The notes: a model not told the origin generated them from the letters alone. Shown: positions 18,832-30,046, numbered from the stretch's first letter. The stretch is 64,000 nt of DNA from Nitrospirota bacterium (GCA_040752355.1 JBFMHE010000014.1:1-64000), one strand, 5' to 3'. A program made the numbers and translations.

Positions 18832-19573
18832 GATCTACCAGAACAAGGGCGGTTACCGCTTCTCCGTCGATGCGCTTCTCGTCTATTCGTTTATCACGCT
18901 GCCGCGCGTCAAGACGATCGCGGACCTCGGCGCGGGTTCGGGCATTATAGGGCTGCTCCTTGCGCGGAAGTATCCCGAGGCGGGCGTCACCCTGATCGAG
19001 CTGCAGGAGAGCCTTGTCCGGCTCGCCGAGAGGAATGTGGCGGCCAATGGCCTCCGGGACAGGGTAACGGTCGTCAACGCGGATATCACGCACATAACGG
19101 CCCCAAGCATTCCCTCCGCTCCCGGGCCGCCGCTCCGTTGCGGCGAGTACGACCTCGTGGTCTCGAATCCTCCGTACCGGAGGGCCCGGTCGGGAAAGCT
19201 GAGCATCGATGACGAGCGGGCCATTGCACGTCACGAGCTCAAGGTATCGCTGCCCGAGCTCGTGCGGGCAGCATCGGCCCTGCTCAGGCACCATGGCCGG
19301 TTCTGCGTCATCCATCTTCCGGAGCGGCTGGCGGAGATCGTCCACATAATGAAAGGTTACGGAATCGAGCCGAAGCGTCTGAGGCTTGTTCACTCGACCC
19401 TCGGCTCGGAGGCGAAGATGGTGCTCGTCGAGGCGGTGAAGGGCGCGCGGTCGGGATTGAAAGTGGAGCCCCCGCTCATAATCTATGAAGATGACGGGAG
19501 CTATTCTGAAGAGATGAAGATGCTCTATAATGCCGGGGAGCCGGCAGCCGGCGATGCCGGAGCCGATAGCTGA
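18800..19573 (+). CDS. TrmN6-like tRNA adenine-N6 methyltransferase
   Basis: A 257-residue SAM-dependent methyltransferase of the COG4123 group. The SAM motif is IADLGAGSGIIGLLLA, the acidic residue is in VTLIELQE and the catalytic NPPY motif is VVSNPPYRR, typical of N6-adenine methylases. E. coli TrmN6 modifies A37 of tRNA-Val. The last residues (GEPAAGDAGADS) are encoded by a short repetitive tract that continues past the stop, so the native C-terminus may have been altered. Confidence 0.85.
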   Translation: MTTHDFLRDIKIYQNKGGYRFSVDALLVYSFITLPRVKTIADLGAGSGIIGLLLARKYPEAGVTLIELQESLVRLAERNVAANGLRDRVTVVNADITHITAPSIPSAPGPPLRCGEYDLVVSNPPYRRARSGKLSIDDERAIARHELKVSLPELVRAASALLRHHGRFCVIHLPERLAEIVHIMKGYGIEPKRLRLVHSTLGSEAKMVLVEAVKGARSGLKVEPPLIIYEDDGSYSEEMKMLYNAGEPAAGDAGADS

Positions 19574-19641
19574 GAGCTGATTGCCGACGGCTGAAGGCTC
19601 GATTTTAGCGTTGGAACCCGGTAATTTGATATAGTAGAAGT

Positions 19642-20616
19642 ATGACTGTATATATTCTGAAACGTCTCCTCCTGATGATACCCCTTATCTTCGGGATAAC
19701 CCTCATCAGTTTTACCGTGATCCACCTCGCGCCGGGCGGACCGGTCGAGGTCGAGACCGAAATGTCGATGAAGGCGTCGGCCCAGGCCCGGGAGAACCTG
19801 AAAAAACTCTACGGGCTCGACAAGCCGCTCCACATCCAGTACCTCGACTGGCTCAAGAGGTTTGTACGCCTCGACTTCGGGACCTCGTTCGTCGATGGGA
19901 AGAAGGTGCTGGATAAGATAACGGAGCGTATTCCTGTCACCCTGACCATCAATATCCTTTCGCTCCTCCTTATCATGACCATAGCGATCCCGATCGGGGT
20001 CCTGTCGGCGACACGGCAGTACTCGCTCTTCGACAAGCTGACGACCGTCTTCGTTTTCCTGGGGTTCTCGACGCCGACGTTCTGGCTGGCGCTCATCATG
20101 ATGATCATCTTCGGCGTTACGCTCGGGATACTCCCGATTTCAGGGATACAGAGTATCGATGTGTCGGGTATGGGACGGCTCGACCGGCTCCTCGACTGGG
20201 CGAAGCATCTGGTGCTCCCGGTCACCCTCGCCGCCTTCGGCGGCATTGCCGGGTTCAGCAGGTTCAGCCGGTCGAGCATGCTCGAGGTGATACGGCAGGA
20301 CTACATCAGGACAGCACGGGCAAAGGGGCTGAAAGAGTCGACCGTCATTATCCAGCATGCACTGCGCAATGCGCTCCTGCCGATCGTGACGATCCTCGGC
20401 CTTGCCGTGCCCGGGCTCATCGGCGGGGCGGTGATCTTCGAGTCGATCTTCTCGATACCCGGGATGGGGCAGCTCTTCTACCAGTCGACGATGGCCCGGG
20501 ATTATCCGACGATCATGGGGATACTGGTCATCGGCGCGATACTGACGCTCATCGGCAACCTCCTTGCCGATATCTCGTATGCGCTGGTCGATCCGAGAAT
20601 CCGGGTGAGGAAGTAG
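19642..20616 (+). CDS. Peptide-type ABC transporter permease, DppB/OppB family
   Basis: A 324-residue inner-membrane permease. It begins with the family signature [15 protein letters not shown], has about six helices, and the EAA loop ([20 protein letters not shown]) that contacts the ATPase. Substrates are typically peptides, nickel or sugars. Its stop directly abuts the ATG of the second permease. No ATPase or substrate-binding gene lies beside the pair. Confidence 0.92.
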   Translation: MTVYILKRLLLMIPLIFGITLISFTVIHLAPGGPVEVETEMSMKASAQARENLKKLYGLDKPLHIQYLDWLKRFVRLDFGTSFVDGKKVLDKITERIPVTLTINILSLLLIMTIAIPIGVLSATRQYSLFDKLTTVFVFLGFSTPTFWLALIMMIIFGVTLGILPISGIQSIDVSGMGRLDRLLDWAKHLVLPVTLAAFGGIAGFSRFSRSSMLEVIRQDYIRTARAKGLKESTVIIQHALRNALLPIVTILGLAVPGLIGGAVIFESIFSIPGMGQLFYQSTMARDYPTIMGILVIGAILTLIGNLLADISYALVDPRIRVRK

Positions 20617-21453
20617 ATGGTCGCGATTATCTGGAGGAGGTTCAGGAAAAACGCGCTGGCGGTGGCCGGCCTCGCGATCATTCTCTGCCTCGCGGGAGTC
20701 GCCCTGCTCGCGCCGCTCGTCGCTCCCTACCAACCGACGGCGATCAATGTGTACAATGTGCTCTCGCCGCCGAGTGCGACGCACCCCTTCGGGACCGATG
20801 AGCTCGGAAGGGATGTCCTCTCGCGGATGATATGGGGGAGCCGCATATCGCTCACCGTGGGGTTTGTTGCGGTCGGCATCGCGATAACCATCGGGACGAT
20901 TGTCGGCGCCGTCGCCGGTTTCTACGGAGGGAGAGTAGACGCCGTCCTGATGCGCTTTGTCGATATCATGCTCGCCTTCCCGACCTTCTTCCTGATCCTC
21001 GCGGTGATCGCGATCGTCGAGCAGAGTATCACTACCATCATGATCATTATCGGGGTGACCGGCTGGATGGACGTTGCCCGTCTCGTGAGGGCAGAGTTCC
21101 TCTCGCTGAAAGAGCGGGACTTCGTCGCTGCTGCGCGCGCCATCGGCGCGGGAGACCGCCGCATCATCTTCAGGCACGTGATACCGAACGCCCTCTCCCC
21201 GGTCTTCGTCGCCGCCACCTTCGGTATAGCGGGAGCGATCCTTACGGAGTCGGCGCTCTCCTTTCTCGGCCTCGGCGTGGTGCCTCCTGACCCGAGCTGG
21301 GGGAATATACTCACCGCGGGCAAGGACAATATCACCGTCGCCTGGTGGCTCTCGCTCTTTCCCGGACTCGCCATCCTCGTGACCGTGCTGAGCTACAATC
21401 TCGTGGGCGAGGGGCTGCGGGACGCCCTGGACCCCCGGCTCTGGAGCGAGTAG
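20617..21453 (+). CDS. Peptide-type ABC transporter permease, DppC/OppC family
   Basis: A 278-residue permease partner of the preceding gene. It has an N-terminal OppC-N helix (KNALAVAGLAIILCLAGVALL), the motif HPFGTDELGRDVLSR, and the EAA loop (AARAIGAGDRRIIFRHVIPN). With its neighbour it forms the membrane channel; the ATPase and binding protein must come from elsewhere in the genome. Confidence 0.92.
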   Translation: MVAIIWRRFRKNALAVAGLAIILCLAGVALLAPLVAPYQPTAINVYNVLSPPSATHPFGTDELGRDVLSRMIWGSRISLTVGFVAVGIAITIGTIVGAVAGFYGGRVDAVLMRFVDIMLAFPTFFLILAVIAIVEQSITTIMIIIGVTGWMDVARLVRAEFLSLKERDFVAAARAIGAGDRRIIFRHVIPNALSPVFVAATFGIAGAILTESALSFLGLGVVPPDPSWGNILTAGKDNITVAWWLSLFPGLAILVTVLSYNLVGEGLRDALDPRLWSE

Positions 21454-21520
21454 GAACGCCTGCAGCTCATAGTGCTCCTTCGTGGAAAAGAGGGGGACCG
21501 AATGAGTATTATAGTAGTCC

Positions 21521-24388
21521 ATGAGCCGTGAGCTGCCAGCTATGAGCTACTCGATCCCCGACCCCGAACGGGCCTCCCATAACGTCGAAACCTTTCTCGC
21601 CGAAAATCCCGGTTTCGCCGGGCGCCTTCAGGAAAAGAGGAACGAAGTCTCTCTTCTCTTCTCCTGCAGCCAGTTCCTTGCGACCCACGCCACCCGTCGC
21701 CCCGAGGCGCTCTTTCACGCGCTCGACAACCTCGGTATGTCCTTCGCCGTGGAGGAGCTCGGCAGGGAGCTGCGGGCCCTCTTGAGCTCCTGCGCCTCCC
21801 TTGCCGAAGGGATGGCGGTGGTGCGCCGCTTCAGAAAGGACAAATTCATCGTCATTACCCTGAAGGATCTCCTCCGGAAGGCGGACCTCCAGGAGATCAT
21901 GCTCGATATAAGCACCCTCGCCGATGCCATAGTGGACGAGTCGCTCCGCTTTGTTGAGACAACGCTCCGGCAGCGCTACGGCGACCCGGCCGATAACGCG
22001 GTAGCCGTCATAGGACTCGGCAAACTGGGCGCCCAGGAGCTCAACTACAGCTCCGATATCGATATCATCTTCGTATATCGCGCAGAGGGCGAGACCGGCG
22101 GCGTTGCAGGGATGCAGGGCGTCACCATGAACCGCATCACCGCCTTCGAGTACTACACCAAGCTCGTCGAAGAGATGACGCGGTTCCTCTCCGCCAATAC
22201 CGAGGACGGTTTTGCGTACCGGGTAGACCTCAGGCTGAGGCCGCAGGGACAGCGCGGCAGCCTGGCGCTTTCCCTCAGGGGGTACGAGGAGTATTACGAA
22301 TCATGGGGACAGCTCTGGGAGCGGGCGGCGCTCCTGCGGGCGCGGGCGGTGGCGGGAGACGCTGCGCTCGGCAGAGAGTTCCTCGCCCTGATCGAGCCCT
22401 TCGTCTTCCGGAAGTATCTCGATTTCCAGGCCATCGACGAGATACGGCGCATGAAGTCCCAGGTCGAGCAGATCAAGCCCGGCGCTGTGAGCAGGGATAT
22501 AAAACGGGGATACGGCGGCATACGGGAGATCGAATTCTTCATGCAGGTCTTCCAGCTCATCTATGGCGGCCGGGAACCGCTCCTGCGGGAGCGGAGTACG
22601 GTGAAGACGCTGCATAGCCTGACGCAGAAGGGCATGATAGGGTATGAGGACTTCCAGCACCTCTCGGAAAACTACCTCTATCTCAGGACCCTCGAGCACC
22701 GGCTCCAGCAGCTGAACGACCTCCAGACCCAGTCGCTCCCTGCCGGAGAGCGCGAGCTCGATATCCTGGGGAGGAAGATGGGGTTCAGCGAGGGAAAGGC
22801 TTTCCTCGCCGCGCTCGACCAGCGCCGGCGCAAGGTGCGGGCGATCTACGACTCCCTCCTCGAGGTCCGTCCCGATGATAAGAAGCAGCGGGACCGGGAA
22901 GGGAGCGGAGACAATCTGTTCAGCAGGGCCTTCTGGGATGACGAACTGCCTCTCGAGACGCTGCTCGACGATGCGCTCACGGCAGCGGGCGTCAGGAACA
23001 AGCAGCGGAGCGTGCACTACCTGAACAAGATCAGGAACACGATTCACTCCTTTCAGACGATACGGGGCAGGCGGCTGCTGGAAGAGATCGTTCCGCAGTT
23101 CGTCGAGGCTGCGCTCAAGGGGCCCGACCCCGATCTCGCCCTGCTGCAGTTGGTCGACTTCGCCGCGCTCATCGCTACCAACGAATCGTACCTCGAGGCA
23201 GTCAGCGGAAGACGGGAGATCGTCGAGACGCTCACCTTCATCTTCTCACACAGCGAGTACCTCTCCAGGATTTTTATGAGCAACCCCCGCTATATCGGCT
23301 CGCTCTTCGAGGGAGAGGTCCGGGGCAAGGGGCTGCGGCAGCGCGAGGCCGAGCTGCTCTCGCTCGCCGAGCGGTACGGCGAAGCGACGGCGATACGCCT
23401 CTTCAGAAGGCTCGAGGAGATACGCCTCGGCATCCTCTTCCTCAACAGGGATATAAGTGTCCGGACGCTCATGCACGGGCTGAGCAACAACGCCGAGCTG
23501 ATCATGAAGCTCCTGCTTGCGCAGCGGGGCCCTTCCCCCGGGGAGGGAGCGGCGGGGGGGCGGAGCGGTACGGCGGCCCCTCTGGGGGTTATCGGGTTCG
23601 GCAAGCTGGGCGGCAGAGAGATGACCTTCAGTTCCGACCTCGACCTCATCTTCGTCTCCCCCGGTGACCCGCCTGAAGCGGTGGTCCGCGCTGCCGAGCG
23701 GCTGGTGCGGGTCGTGACCTCCTATACGAAGGACGGGAGCGCTTATGCGGTCGATACGCGTCTCAGGCCGGACGGCAGCAAGGGTCCCCTCGTGAGATCC
23801 CTCGGGGCAATGGCGGATTATTATCGACGGGATGCACAGCCGTGGGAGCTTCAGGCCCTGCTAAAGGGGAGGCCCGTTTCCGGCGATATATATATAGCCA
23901 GGGGGGTCATGGCATTGAGGCATTCCGTCTTGCTGGAGAGAGGAAGGGACGTATCGTTTGCAGATATCAGGAGAATGAGAGAGCGCATTCTCAAGGAGCT
24001 CTCGAAGGAGTCCCCCGGCAGCTACGACATCAAGCTCGGCGCGGGCGGTCTTGAAGAACTGGAGTTCATCGTTCAATATCTGCAGCTCAGCCATTGCAGG
24101 GCCATGCCCTTCCTCCTCGTCCAGGGAACGCTCCCGGCCATTGCGCGCCTGAGCAGGGCCGGCGTGGTGGCCCCCGAGACTGCGGGAAAACTCAGAGAGA
24201 TATATCTCTTCTATCGCGGGCTCGAGACCGTTCTGCGGCTGCGGAACGAGACGGTCCTGCGAGAGGGGAGCGGCACCGTGAAGACGCTATGCGCTACGCT
24301 GGGGCTGAATGAGGAGAGCATCCTGCAGGCGCTCAAGGAGAGCAAGGAATGGGTGTCCGGGCGGTGGAGGGAGCTCGGCCGTTCATGA
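21521..24388 (+). CDS. glnE: GlnE glutamine synthetase adenylyltransferase/deadenylase
   Basis: Bifunctional enzyme that inactivates or reactivates GlnA by (de)adenylylation of a Tyr under P-II control. The 955 residues carry two nucleotidyltransferase domains, GLGKLGAQELNYSSDID near residue 160 and GFGKLGGREMTFSSDLD near residue 690, each followed by a helical domain. ATG 21521 and ATG 21542 are both possible, neither with a good ribosome-binding site; homology starts after the second. A nine-codon ORF with a better site (21502-21531) overlaps the first ATG and may couple translation. Its target glnA is at 28517. Confidence 0.95.
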   Translation: MSRELPAMSYSIPDPERASHNVETFLAENPGFAGRLQEKRNEVSLLFSCSQFLATHATRRPEALFHALDNLGMSFAVEELGRELRALLSSCASLAEGMAVVRRFRKDKFIVITLKDLLRKADLQEIMLDISTLADAIVDESLRFVETTLRQRYGDPADNAVAVIGLGKLGAQELNYSSDIDIIFVYRAEGETGGVAGMQGVTMNRITAFEYYTKLVEEMTRFLSANTEDGFAYRVDLRLRPQGQRGSLALSLRGYEEYYESWGQLWERAALLRARAVAGDAALGREFLALIEPFVFRKYLDFQAIDEIRRMKSQVEQIKPGAVSRDIKRGYGGIREIEFFMQVFQLIYGGREPLLRERSTVKTLHSLTQKGMIGYEDFQHLSENYLYLRTLEHRLQQLNDLQTQSLPAGERELDILGRKMGFSEGKAFLAALDQRRRKVRAIYDSLLEVRPDDKKQRDREGSGDNLFSRAFWDDELPLETLLDDALTAAGVRNKQRSVHYLNKIRNTIHSFQTIRGRRLLEEIVPQFVEAALKGPDPDLALLQLVDFAALIATNESYLEAVSGRREIVETLTFIFSHSEYLSRIFMSNPRYIGSLFEGEVRGKGLRQREAELLSLAERYGEATAIRLFRRLEEIRLGILFLNRDISVRTLMHGLSNNAELIMKLLLAQRGPSPGEGAAGGRSGTAAPLGVIGFGKLGGREMTFSSDLDLIFVSPGDPPEAVVRAAERLVRVVTSYTKDGSAYAVDTRLRPDGSKGPLVRSLGAMADYYRRDAQPWELQALLKGRPVSGDIYIARGVMALRHSVLLERGRDVSFADIRRMRERILKELSKESPGSYDIKLGAGGLEELEFIVQYLQLSHCRAMPFLLVQGTLPAIARLSRAGVVAPETAGKLREIYLFYRGLETVLRLRNETVLREGSGTVKTLCATLGLNEESILQALKESKEWVSGRWRELGRS

Positions 24389-24442
24389 GCGGGAGCATAG
24401 CGCATCGCGGCGGGAGAGATCGGGGAATCACAGGAGGGATTG

Positions 24443-26035
24443 ATGAGCGTCAAACGGCTTCTGATACTGGTGGGTGCAGTGAATGCCGCTGTCCTGGGGA
24501 TCATCCTTGCGCTGTTCATCGGCCACAACAGCAGCGCGCACAAGCGGCTCGAGAAGATGATCGATGTCGATCAGGCGCTGCTCCTCAATCTGAACGAAAT
24601 GCATATCGACGGCATCCAGACGGAGCAGGCGACGCGCAATGTGCTGATCAATCCGAATGATGAGAAGGCGAAGGAGAACTATAGGAAGGCCCATGAGGAA
24701 TTCATAAAGGCGAATGACGGAGCGATCGGGCTGGCCGAGGGGAAGATGCAGGAACAGCTCAAGGCGATCCGTACCGCCTGGGATGGAGCGCATACCCTGA
24801 AGACCGAGGTCCAGGAGCTCGCAGTGGCGGGAAGGAAGGAGGAAGCGGTCAGTGTGCTGGTCCAGAAGGAGACGCCCAAGTGGAGGGATATCAAGGCAGC
24901 CATCGTGCAGCTGAGCAAAGACCAGAAGGCGACCTTCAAGAGGAGCGAGGAGGAAGCGGCCCGGGCCGACCGGCGGGGAACGGCGCTGCTCGTCACCGTC
25001 ATTGTGCTCTCGCTTTTAGGATTCACGGCGTTTCTCTTCATCATCAATAAGACCATGCAGAGGAATATGGCGCAGGCCCTGGAGTGCTTCACCGCGCTCG
25101 AGCGCGGTGAGCTGAAAGCGGAGAACAGGATCGAGGACGACAGGAACTTCCTCAAGGATATCTACAATAAGATCCTGTCGGCCCTGCGGGATACCATCGT
25201 GCGCATCACCTCGGTCGCGCAGAACGTGAAGCAGGACGCCGATGTGCTGATGGAAAAGGTGGACGCCATCGACTCGGGCTCCAAGGAGCAGCTCTCGCAG
25301 GTCGACCACATCGCCTCGGCAACCTCCGAGATGTCGCAGACGATCATCGATGTGGCGAAGAACGCCTCGTATGCGTCGGAGGGCGCAAAGGAGGCGACCG
25401 GCATAGCGCAGAAAGGAAAGGACACGGTCAAGAAGGCCGTCGATGCCATGATCGGCATCGCTGAATCCGTAAAGCAGTCGTCGCGGACGATCGAGGACCT
25501 GGGCGCCAGCTCCAAGGAGATAGGCGAGATCGTGGCGGTCATCAACGATATAGCGGACCAGACGAACCTCCTCGCCCTGAACGCGGCGATCGAGGCTGCC
25601 AGGGCAGGGGAGCAGGGCAGGGGCTTTGCCGTGGTCGCCGATGAGGTCAGAAAGCTCGCCGAACGCACCTCGAAGGCTACCGGGGAGATTGCCGACAAGA
25701 TCAACGCGATTCAGGCACAGTCCCAGGCCTCGGTCGAGGCGATGGGGAAGTGCACGACGGATGCGGAGGGCGGCGTCAGCCTCGCTGAAGAGGCGCTCCG
25801 GGCGCTCGATGAGATCGTCGGCTCTACCCAGAAGGCGATGGACATGATCCAGAGGATCGCGGCAGCGACCGAGGAGCAGTCGTCGGCTTCCGAGGAGATC
25901 GCCCAGAACATGGAGCGGATAACGGAACTCGTCAACACGACGGGAAGGATGATCGAAGAGGCCCGGCATATCATGGGACGGCTCCACACGCAGGAGCGGG
26001 AGCTGAACCAGAGCATAGGCTGGTTCAGGGTGTAA
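24443..26035 (+). CDS. Methyl-accepting chemotaxis protein, four-helix-bundle type
   Basis: A 530-residue chemoreceptor: an N-terminal membrane helix (about residues 5-25), a 150-residue all-alpha periplasmic domain of the 4HB_MCP type ([20 protein letters not shown]), a second helix ([19 protein letters not shown]) and a long signalling coiled coil with tip [20 protein letters not shown]. It has no terminal pentapeptide. The start follows AGGAGGG. It opens a second mcp-cheW-mcp cluster without its own cheA, so it presumably feeds the array made from the operon at 0.4-8.2 kb. Confidence 0.95.
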   Translation: MSVKRLLILVGAVNAAVLGIILALFIGHNSSAHKRLEKMIDVDQALLLNLNEMHIDGIQTEQATRNVLINPNDEKAKENYRKAHEEFIKANDGAIGLAEGKMQEQLKAIRTAWDGAHTLKTEVQELAVAGRKEEAVSVLVQKETPKWRDIKAAIVQLSKDQKATFKRSEEEAARADRRGTALLVTVIVLSLLGFTAFLFIINKTMQRNMAQALECFTALERGELKAENRIEDDRNFLKDIYNKILSALRDTIVRITSVAQNVKQDADVLMEKVDAIDSGSKEQLSQVDHIASATSEMSQTIIDVAKNASYASEGAKEATGIAQKGKDTVKKAVDAMIGIAESVKQSSRTIEDLGASSKEIGEIVAVINDIADQTNLLALNAAIEAARAGEQGRGFAVVADEVRKLAERTSKATGEIADKINAIQAQSQASVEAMGKCTTDAEGGVSLAEEALRALDEIVGSTQKAMDMIQRIAAATEEQSSASEEIAQNMERITELVNTTGRMIEEARHIMGRLHTQERELNQSIGWFRV

Positions 26036-26138
26036 CGATTAACCTCTAAACGAATGCAGCAGAGCTCTCCGAACGCCGGCCGGCGATTGCTATGATCGGG
26101 GGCGGGCCTGCGGGACGCGAGGGACGGGGAGGTGGCGT

Positions 26139-26663
26139 ATGAGTGCAGTCATAGAGTCGTCCGGATCGAGAGGTGAGCTGAAGGGCGCAGCAGGAGACGA
26201 TATCCTGCAGCTCGTGACGTTCACCCTGGGGAACGAGGACTACGCGGTGGATATCCTGAAGGTGCAGGAGATCAACCGTATGAAAGAGATCACCCGTGTT
26301 CCGAACTCTCCGCCGTATGTCGAGGGAGTCATCAACCTGCGGGGGAAGGTCATTCCCGTCGTCAATCTCAGGGCGAAGTTCGGTCTTCCGCAGAAGGACA
26401 GCGACGAGCAGGCGCGCATCATGATTATGGACATCCAGGGGATCACCATGGGCCTGGTGGTCGATGCCGTCTCGGAGGTGCTGAGAATTCCCGCTTCGAC
26501 GGTCGAGCCGACCCCGCCGATGGCATCCCACATCAGCTCGGAGTTCATCAGGGGCATCGCGAAGCTCGACGAGCGCCTTATCATTCTTCTCGATATGGAC
26601 CGCTTGCTGGGCAGGGCCGAAGGCACTGCAATGATTGAATCATCGGCAAGGGCGATAGAGTGA
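26139..26663 (+). CDS. CheW-like coupling protein (second copy)
   Basis: A 174-residue CheW with the usual landmarks LQLVTFTLGNEDYAVDILKV, VINLRGKVIPVVNLRAKFG and GLVVDAVSEVL. It sits between two receptor genes and differs clearly from the first cheW at 4549, suggesting receptor-specific coupling. A ribosome-binding site (GGGGAGG) precedes the ATG. Confidence 0.95.
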   Translation: MSAVIESSGSRGELKGAAGDDILQLVTFTLGNEDYAVDILKVQEINRMKEITRVPNSPPYVEGVINLRGKVIPVVNLRAKFGLPQKDSDEQARIMIMDIQGITMGLVVDAVSEVLRIPASTVEPTPPMASHISSEFIRGIAKLDERLIILLDMDRLLGRAEGTAMIESSARAIE

Positions 26664-26747
26664 GAGGGCGGCGCGCTCATAAGGGAATCCTGCAGGTGAG
26701 GCTCTCGAGACGATTGAGAGGTGAATAAAGGCAAGAGGGAAATAAAC

Positions 26748-28385
26748 ATGAAACTTGCAGAGTGGACGATTGCCAGGAAGCTGAATATCTCGGTCGGCTT
26801 AATCGTATTGGTAGTGGTACTCACTACGGGGTTCTCTCTGTATGTGATTAAGGAGATGCGGGAGTTCCGGGATGATATTGCGGGGCATAGGGCCATTCAG
26901 AAAGAGACTGCAATAGGTAAGGATTTGCAGCTCGAGGTTGCAAATGTCTGGCAGTTTATCACCGATGCCTCATTGACCAAAGATAAGAAGGTTATTGATG
27001 AGGAGGCAAAGCCTGCCCTGGATGCCGCATACAAACATATTGACGCACTCATAACTATGAATAGGGATGATCCGGAGCACCTCAAAAGGCTTGAGGCGCT
27101 GAAAGACGATTTGCCCACAATGTGGGAGACCGGCAACAGGATGTTCAATGCATATCTTGCAGACTGGGCAAAAGGCAATGGAGTCATGGACGAGTACGAT
27201 AAGATTTGTGATAAGGTCATCAGGGATGTGGCGGCGGTGATTAATAAAAATGAGAGCGACAGCGAGAGGGCGGTTAAGGAGATGGTGCAGATGACCACGG
27301 CTGCAATGGGGACCACCACGATGGCCGCTCTGGTGATAGGGGGTACGGGGGGGCTCCTCGCACTCTTCATGCTGATAATGAAGCGTTCTATAGCGAAACC
27401 GCTCTCTGACCTGACCGGAAAGGTCAATGATATGGCCAACGGAGATCTGAGAACGGCTATAGAGTACCACAGCAAGGACGAGATAGGCGTGCTCTCCCGG
27501 GATATGAATAAGATGATCCAGTCCTTCAACACGATTATCAACAGCATACTCACCGGCGCAAACAACGTGGTAGCCATTGTAGATGTCCTGAGGTCGAGGG
27601 CAGAGAAGACCGCAGGGAGTGCAAAAGACCAGTCGGGCCAGGCGAGCCAGATTGCCGCGGCGGCAGAGGAGATGAGCCAGACTATTACCGATATCGCCAA
27701 GAATGCATCGGCAGCATCGGAGACCTCCTCCGAGGCGATGCAGACCGCGGCGAGAGGCAAAGAGATAGCAGACGGCGCGGTGAGCACGGTAAACAAGGTC
27801 TACACCTCCACGGTAGAGCTCGCCGCAGTGGTAGAGAAATTGAACAGCAGGGCGGGTGAGATCGGGGATATAGTCACCGTGATCAAGGATATTGCGGACC
27901 AGACCAACCTGCTGGCATTGAATGCCGCCATAGAGGCTGCCAGGGCAGGGGAGCAGGGCAGGGGGTTTGCCGTCGTCGCCGATGAGGTGCGCAAGCTCGC
28001 CGAGCGGACGATCAAAGCTACCGCAGAGATATCCGATAAGATAGAGGCGGTGCAGAAAGAATCGGAGCAGACCGCGAAATCCATGGGCGAGGCGTCAGAG
28101 GGTGTTGCTCACATAACTGAGTATGTTAGGGAGGCAGGTGACTCTCTGAACAGTATCGTAGGAGCGGTGCAGAAGGTCCGCGACCAGATCACCCAGATCG
28201 CCACCGCAGTGGACGAGCAATCGGCGGCATCGGAAGAGGTGGCCGGCAGTATAGAGAAGACCTCGGCTCTCTCAAAGGAGATGGAGAGGATGTCCGATGA
28301 TGTCATGCACGAGGTCAACGGTCTCGCCACGATCGCCGGGGAGCTGAGAAACGCCACTGCGGGATTCAAGACCAAAGGAAGTTGA
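26748..28385 (+). CDS. Methyl-accepting chemotaxis protein, four-helix-bundle type
   Basis: A 545-residue receptor. ATG 26748 follows AGAGGG and gives [13 protein letters not shown], a typical MCP start; GTG 26721 is an upstream alternative. It has a first membrane helix ([19 protein letters not shown]), a helical periplasmic domain of about 160 residues, a second helix ([19 protein letters not shown]), HAMP and the signalling domain ([20 protein letters not shown]). The signalling half closely resembles the receptor at 24443 but the sensors differ. Confidence 0.95.
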   Translation: MKLAEWTIARKLNISVGLIVLVVVLTTGFSLYVIKEMREFRDDIAGHRAIQKETAIGKDLQLEVANVWQFITDASLTKDKKVIDEEAKPALDAAYKHIDALITMNRDDPEHLKRLEALKDDLPTMWETGNRMFNAYLADWAKGNGVMDEYDKICDKVIRDVAAVINKNESDSERAVKEMVQMTTAAMGTTTMAALVIGGTGGLLALFMLIMKRSIAKPLSDLTGKVNDMANGDLRTAIEYHSKDEIGVLSRDMNKMIQSFNTIINSILTGANNVVAIVDVLRSRAEKTAGSAKDQSGQASQIAAAAEEMSQTITDIAKNASAASETSSEAMQTAARGKEIADGAVSTVNKVYTSTVELAAVVEKLNSRAGEIGDIVTVIKDIADQTNLLALNAAIEAARAGEQGRGFAVVADEVRKLAERTIKATAEISDKIEAVQKESEQTAKSMGEASEGVAHITEYVREAGDSLNSIVGAVQKVRDQITQIATAVDEQSAASEEVAGSIEKTSALSKEMERMSDDVMHEVNGLATIAGELRNATAGFKTKGS

Positions 28386-28389
28386 GGAT

Positions 28390-28446
28390 ATGTCAGACCA
28401 GATCGTGAGCCTCCTTGACGGTGTCAAGAGAGTGCAGGCAACGTAA
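28390..28446 (+). CDS. Possible 18-codon ORF after the receptor gene
   Basis: MSDQIVSLLDGVKRVQAT, starting four bases after the receptor stop, with a GAGG just upstream. It may be a genuine microprotein, the stub of a deleted downstream gene, or chance. No family recognised. Confidence 0.2.
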   Translation: MSDQIVSLLDGVKRVQAT

Positions 28447-28464
28447 CGACCGAATTGCTTATAC

Positions 28465-28499
28465 ATGAGAGGACATAACCGTCGGTTATGTCCTCTCAT
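28465..28499. terminator. Bidirectional hairpin between the receptor gene and glnA
   Basis: A perfect 16-bp stem, arms 28465-28480 and 28484-28499, with a 3-base loop, between convergent genes. It lacks a long T tract on either side, so it may act as a barrier or as an mRNA-stabilising end. Confidence 0.8.
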
Positions 28500-28516
28500 G
28501 CCTCGCACAGCTTCTT

Positions 28517-29929
28517 TTAGATATCGAAGTAGAGGAAGAACTCGTAGGGATGCGGCCGCAGCCTGAGCTGATCGACCTCTCTCGTCCTCTTGTAGGCGAT
28601 CCAGGTATCGATCGCGTCCTGGGTGAAGACGTTGCCCTTCAGCAGGTATTCGTGATCCTCCTCCAGGTGGCTGAGCGCTTCCTCGAGGCTGCCCGGCATG
28701 GTCGGCACCGAGGCGAGCTCCTCGGGGCCGAGCTCGTAGATGTCCTTGTCGAGCGGATCGCCCGGATGGATCTTGTTCTCGATGCCGTCGAGCCCCGCCA
28801 TCATCATCGCTGCGAAGGCGAGATAGGTATTGCACGACGGGTCGGGGAACCGGACCTCGACTCTCTTCGCCTTCGGACTCGCCGAATAGGTGGGGATCCT
28901 GATCGAAGCGGAGCGGTTCCGTGCGGAGTACGCGAGGTTGACCGGCGCCTCGAAGCCCGGGGTCAGCCGCTTGTAGGAGTTCGTGGTCGGGTTCGTGAGC
29001 GCCGCAAGGGACTTTGCGTGTTTCAGGACGCCGCCGATGTAGTAGAGCGCCATCTCGCTCAGCCCTGCGTAGCCGTTGCCGGCGAAGAGGGGCTTGCCGT
29101 TCTTCCAGAGGCTCTGGTGGACATGCATGCCCGACCCGTTATCCCCGAAGAGCGGCTTCGGCATGAAGGTGACGGTCTTGCCGTGCCTCCGGGCGACGTT
29201 CTTGATGATGTATTTGAAGAGCATGTTCTTGTCGGCCATCTTCACGAGCGAGTCGAACCGCATGTCGATCTCGGCCTGGCCCGCGGTGGCGACTTCGTGG
29301 TGCTCCCGCTCTACGTAGATGCCGCACTTCAGCATCTCCATTACCATCTCGGTCCTGAGGTTCACCTGGCTGTCGGTGGGCGGCACCGGGAAGTAGCCCT
29401 CCTTGTGGCGCGGCTTGTAGGCGAGATTGGGCTTCTCATCGCGGCCCGAATTCCAGATGCCCTCGACGGAGTCGATGAAGTAGTAGCCGCTGTGGGCGTT
29501 CTGGTCGAACATGACATCATCGAAGATGAAGAATTCTGCCTCGGGGCCGAAGTAGGCGGTGTCGCCGATGCCGGTGGATTTGAGATACGCCTCGGCCTTC
29601 TGCGCAATGTAGCGGGGATCCCTCGTGTAAAACTCCTTGGTGATAGGATCGACGATGTTGCAGACGAGGCTGATCGTCGGATATTCCATGAAGGGGTCCA
29701 TGAAGGCGGTCGCCGCATCGGGAATGATCAGCATGTCCGACGTGTTGATCGCCTGCCATCCCCTGATCGAAGAGCCGTCGAAGCCGAGGCCTTCTTCGAA
29801 CACCGCCTCGGTCAGTTCGGAAATGGGTACCGCAAAGTGCTGCCAGATGCCGGGGAAATCGAGAAACTTGAAATTCGCCATGACGGCCTTGTTCTCCTGG
29901 GCCATCTTGAGTACGTCCTTCGGTGTCAT
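28517..29929 (-). CDS. glnA: Glutamine synthetase, type I
   Basis: Makes glutamine from glutamate, ammonia and ATP; the main ammonia-assimilating enzyme. The 470 residues match the dodecameric GSI-beta form: FDGSSIRGW, the metal and substrate motifs ([41 protein letters not shown]) and, near the C-terminus, [10 protein letters not shown], whose Tyr corresponds to the adenylylation site modified by GlnE (also in this window). It lies 117 bases downstream of glnB; a tandem repeat fills most of the gap. Confidence 0.97.
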   Translation of the reverse strand: MTPKDVLKMAQENKAVMANFKFLDFPGIWQHFAVPISELTEAVFEEGLGFDGSSIRGWQAINTSDMLIIPDAATAFMDPFMEYPTISLVCNIVDPITKEFYTRDPRYIAQKAEAYLKSTGIGDTAYFGPEAEFFIFDDVMFDQNAHSGYYFIDSVEGIWNSGRDEKPNLAYKPRHKEGYFPVPPTDSQVNLRTEMVMEMLKCGIYVEREHHEVATAGQAEIDMRFDSLVKMADKNMLFKYIIKNVARRHGKTVTFMPKPLFGDNGSGMHVHQSLWKNGKPLFAGNGYAGLSEMALYYIGGVLKHAKSLAALTNPTTNSYKRLTPGFEAPVNLAYSARNRSASIRIPTYSASPKAKRVEVRFPDPSCNTYLAFAAMMMAGLDGIENKIHPGDPLDKDIYELGPEELASVPTMPGSLEEALSHLEEDHEYLLKGNVFTQDAIDTWIAYKRTREVDQLRLRPHPYEFFLYFDI

Positions 29930-29956
29930 ACCTTTCCTCCTTGAAAATGGTGTTGT

Positions 29957-30013
29957 GCGTTTGTCGCGTCCATCGCGTCCATCGCGTTTATAGCGTTTAT
30001 AGCGTTATAGCGT
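29957..30013. repeat. 9-bp tandem repeat (GCGT-N5) between glnB and glnA
   Basis: GCGT recurs at 29957, 29966, 29975, 29984, 29993 and 30002, then at 30010, with units such as GCGTCCATC (twice) and GCGTTTATA (twice). Related but scrambled sequence lies at 30406-30475 upstream of glnB. It could be decayed slippage DNA or a regulatory array. Confidence 0.8.
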
Positions 30014-30046
30014 AAAGGACGATCTCCTCAACGCTATAGACGGTCG

